This document shows positions 6,083 through 6,246 of a stretch of 6,246 bases of DNA, in pieces; the stretch's first letter is position 1, and the number at the start of each line of letters is the position of its first letter. Under the pieces are notes generated by a model. It saw only the letters and a program-made list of their open reading frames with translations. It made no database searches and was not told the origin of the DNA. Position numbers and translations under genes: made by a program. This DNA comes from Anaerolineae bacterium (GTDB taxonomy: Bacteria; Chloroflexota; Anaerolineae; JAFGEY01). The stretch lies in contig JAFGJF010000341.1 of assembly GCA_016929205.1 (NCBI GenBank), positions 1-6,246 of the forward strand, read 5' to 3'.

Positions 6083-6246
6083 ATGGCACGATATCCGTTG
6101 AGCTTGCCTGCTCAGTTAAAACAAGAAGCGGAGAAATGGGCTGCCAATCAGGGCATCTCGCTCAACCAGTTTATTATGTGGGCCGTGGCCGAAAAGGTAG
6201 GGACTCTCAAGCAAAGCCTTGACGATCCGGCCTTTTCACACGTCAC
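6083..6246 (+). CDS. HicB-type ribbon-helix-helix antitoxin-like protein (partial, runs off window)
   Basis: The first 54 codons of a small DNA-binding protein are present; the 3' end is beyond the window. MARYPLSLP gives the short beta strand of a ribbon-helix-helix fold. AQLKQEAEKWAANQG follows as helix A, and ISLNQFIMWAVAEKVG as helix B with the family's typical GxSLNQFI turn. This pattern matches the HicB-family antitoxin C-terminal type domain used alone as a transcriptional regulator. Such proteins dimerise, bind operator DNA through the strand and often neutralise a co-encoded toxin. Start choice is firm: AGGAGAG at 6072-6078 lies 4 nt upstream, and a strong promoter lies at 5996-6024. 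No toxin gene precedes it in the window; a partner, if any, would be downstream. Whether it is a true antitoxin or an orphan regulator is open. Confidence 0.8.
   Translation, partial: MARYPLSLPAQLKQEAEKWAANQGISLNQFIMWAVAEKVGTLKQSLDDPAFSHV

Noticed and set aside
5971..6222. An 83-codon plus-strand frame spanning the promoter and the start of the ribbon-helix-helix gene
   Set aside because: It overlaps a near-consensus promoter and the better-supported gene at 6083 in another frame, and its product resembles nothing.
1..6246. CRISPR array, tRNA or rRNA gene, insertion sequence or attachment site
   Set aside because: I found no regularly spaced repeats, tRNA-like cloverleaf, transposase motif or terminal inverted repeats around the deletion joins.

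Overview
The window is GC-rich coding DNA carrying a one-directional (+ strand) run of sugar-metabolism genes, followed by eroded gene remnants and the start of an unrelated small DNA-binding protein. The gene set (a GGTGLIS-type epimerase, an atypical aldo/keto reductase, a DUF5107/TPR protein, an L-fucose-isomerase-like protein and a HicB-type ribbon-helix-helix protein) and the clear AAGGAG-type ribosome binding sites would fit a free-living Chloroflexota bacterium of the Anaerolineae/Caldilineae kind. That assignment comes from remembered protein style, not a search, and is only moderately secure.

Layout. Bases 1-139 are an AT-rich leader with three TTAAAAT copies and a small inverted repeat. 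Next come three intact oxidoreductase-type genes: an aldo/keto-reductase-fold protein (140-1099), an NAD-dependent epimerase/dehydratase (1130-2167) and a short-chain dehydrogenase (2269-3012). A DUF5107/TPR gene starts 2 nt after the dehydrogenase (3015-4054). It is broken: its N-terminal sugar-binding part and its C-terminal TPR part are present, but the middle is missing and the two ends are in different frames. An intact L-fucose-isomerase-like gene follows (4091-5515). After it, 5516-5920 is a graveyard: a possible scrap of a GH32-like C-terminus, the last ~49 codons of a sulfatase, and an SGNH-hydrolase gene reduced to its first ~10 and last ~50 codons. A textbook sigma70 promoter (TTGACA, 17 bp, extended -10 TATGAT) then drives a ribbon-helix-helix antitoxin-like gene (6083 to the window end).

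How the genes fit together. Close spacing, shared strand and good ribosome binding sites suggest that 140-5515 was one transcription unit for uptake-side or cytoplasmic conversion of a sugar, probably a deoxy- or otherwise modified sugar. The remnants of a sulfatase and an SGNH (esterase-type) hydrolase suggest the ancestral locus also removed sulfate and acyl groups from a decorated glycan. The sugar itself cannot be read from this sequence.

The main point of interest is the repeated pattern of internal deletions in neighbouring genes (DUF5107, sulfatase, SGNH hydrolase) that leave recognisable ends. Either the locus is truly decaying or the assembly has deletion errors. A second point is that the aldo/keto reductase lacks three of the four classical catalytic residues. 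I do not see a new defence, mobile or RNA system here.
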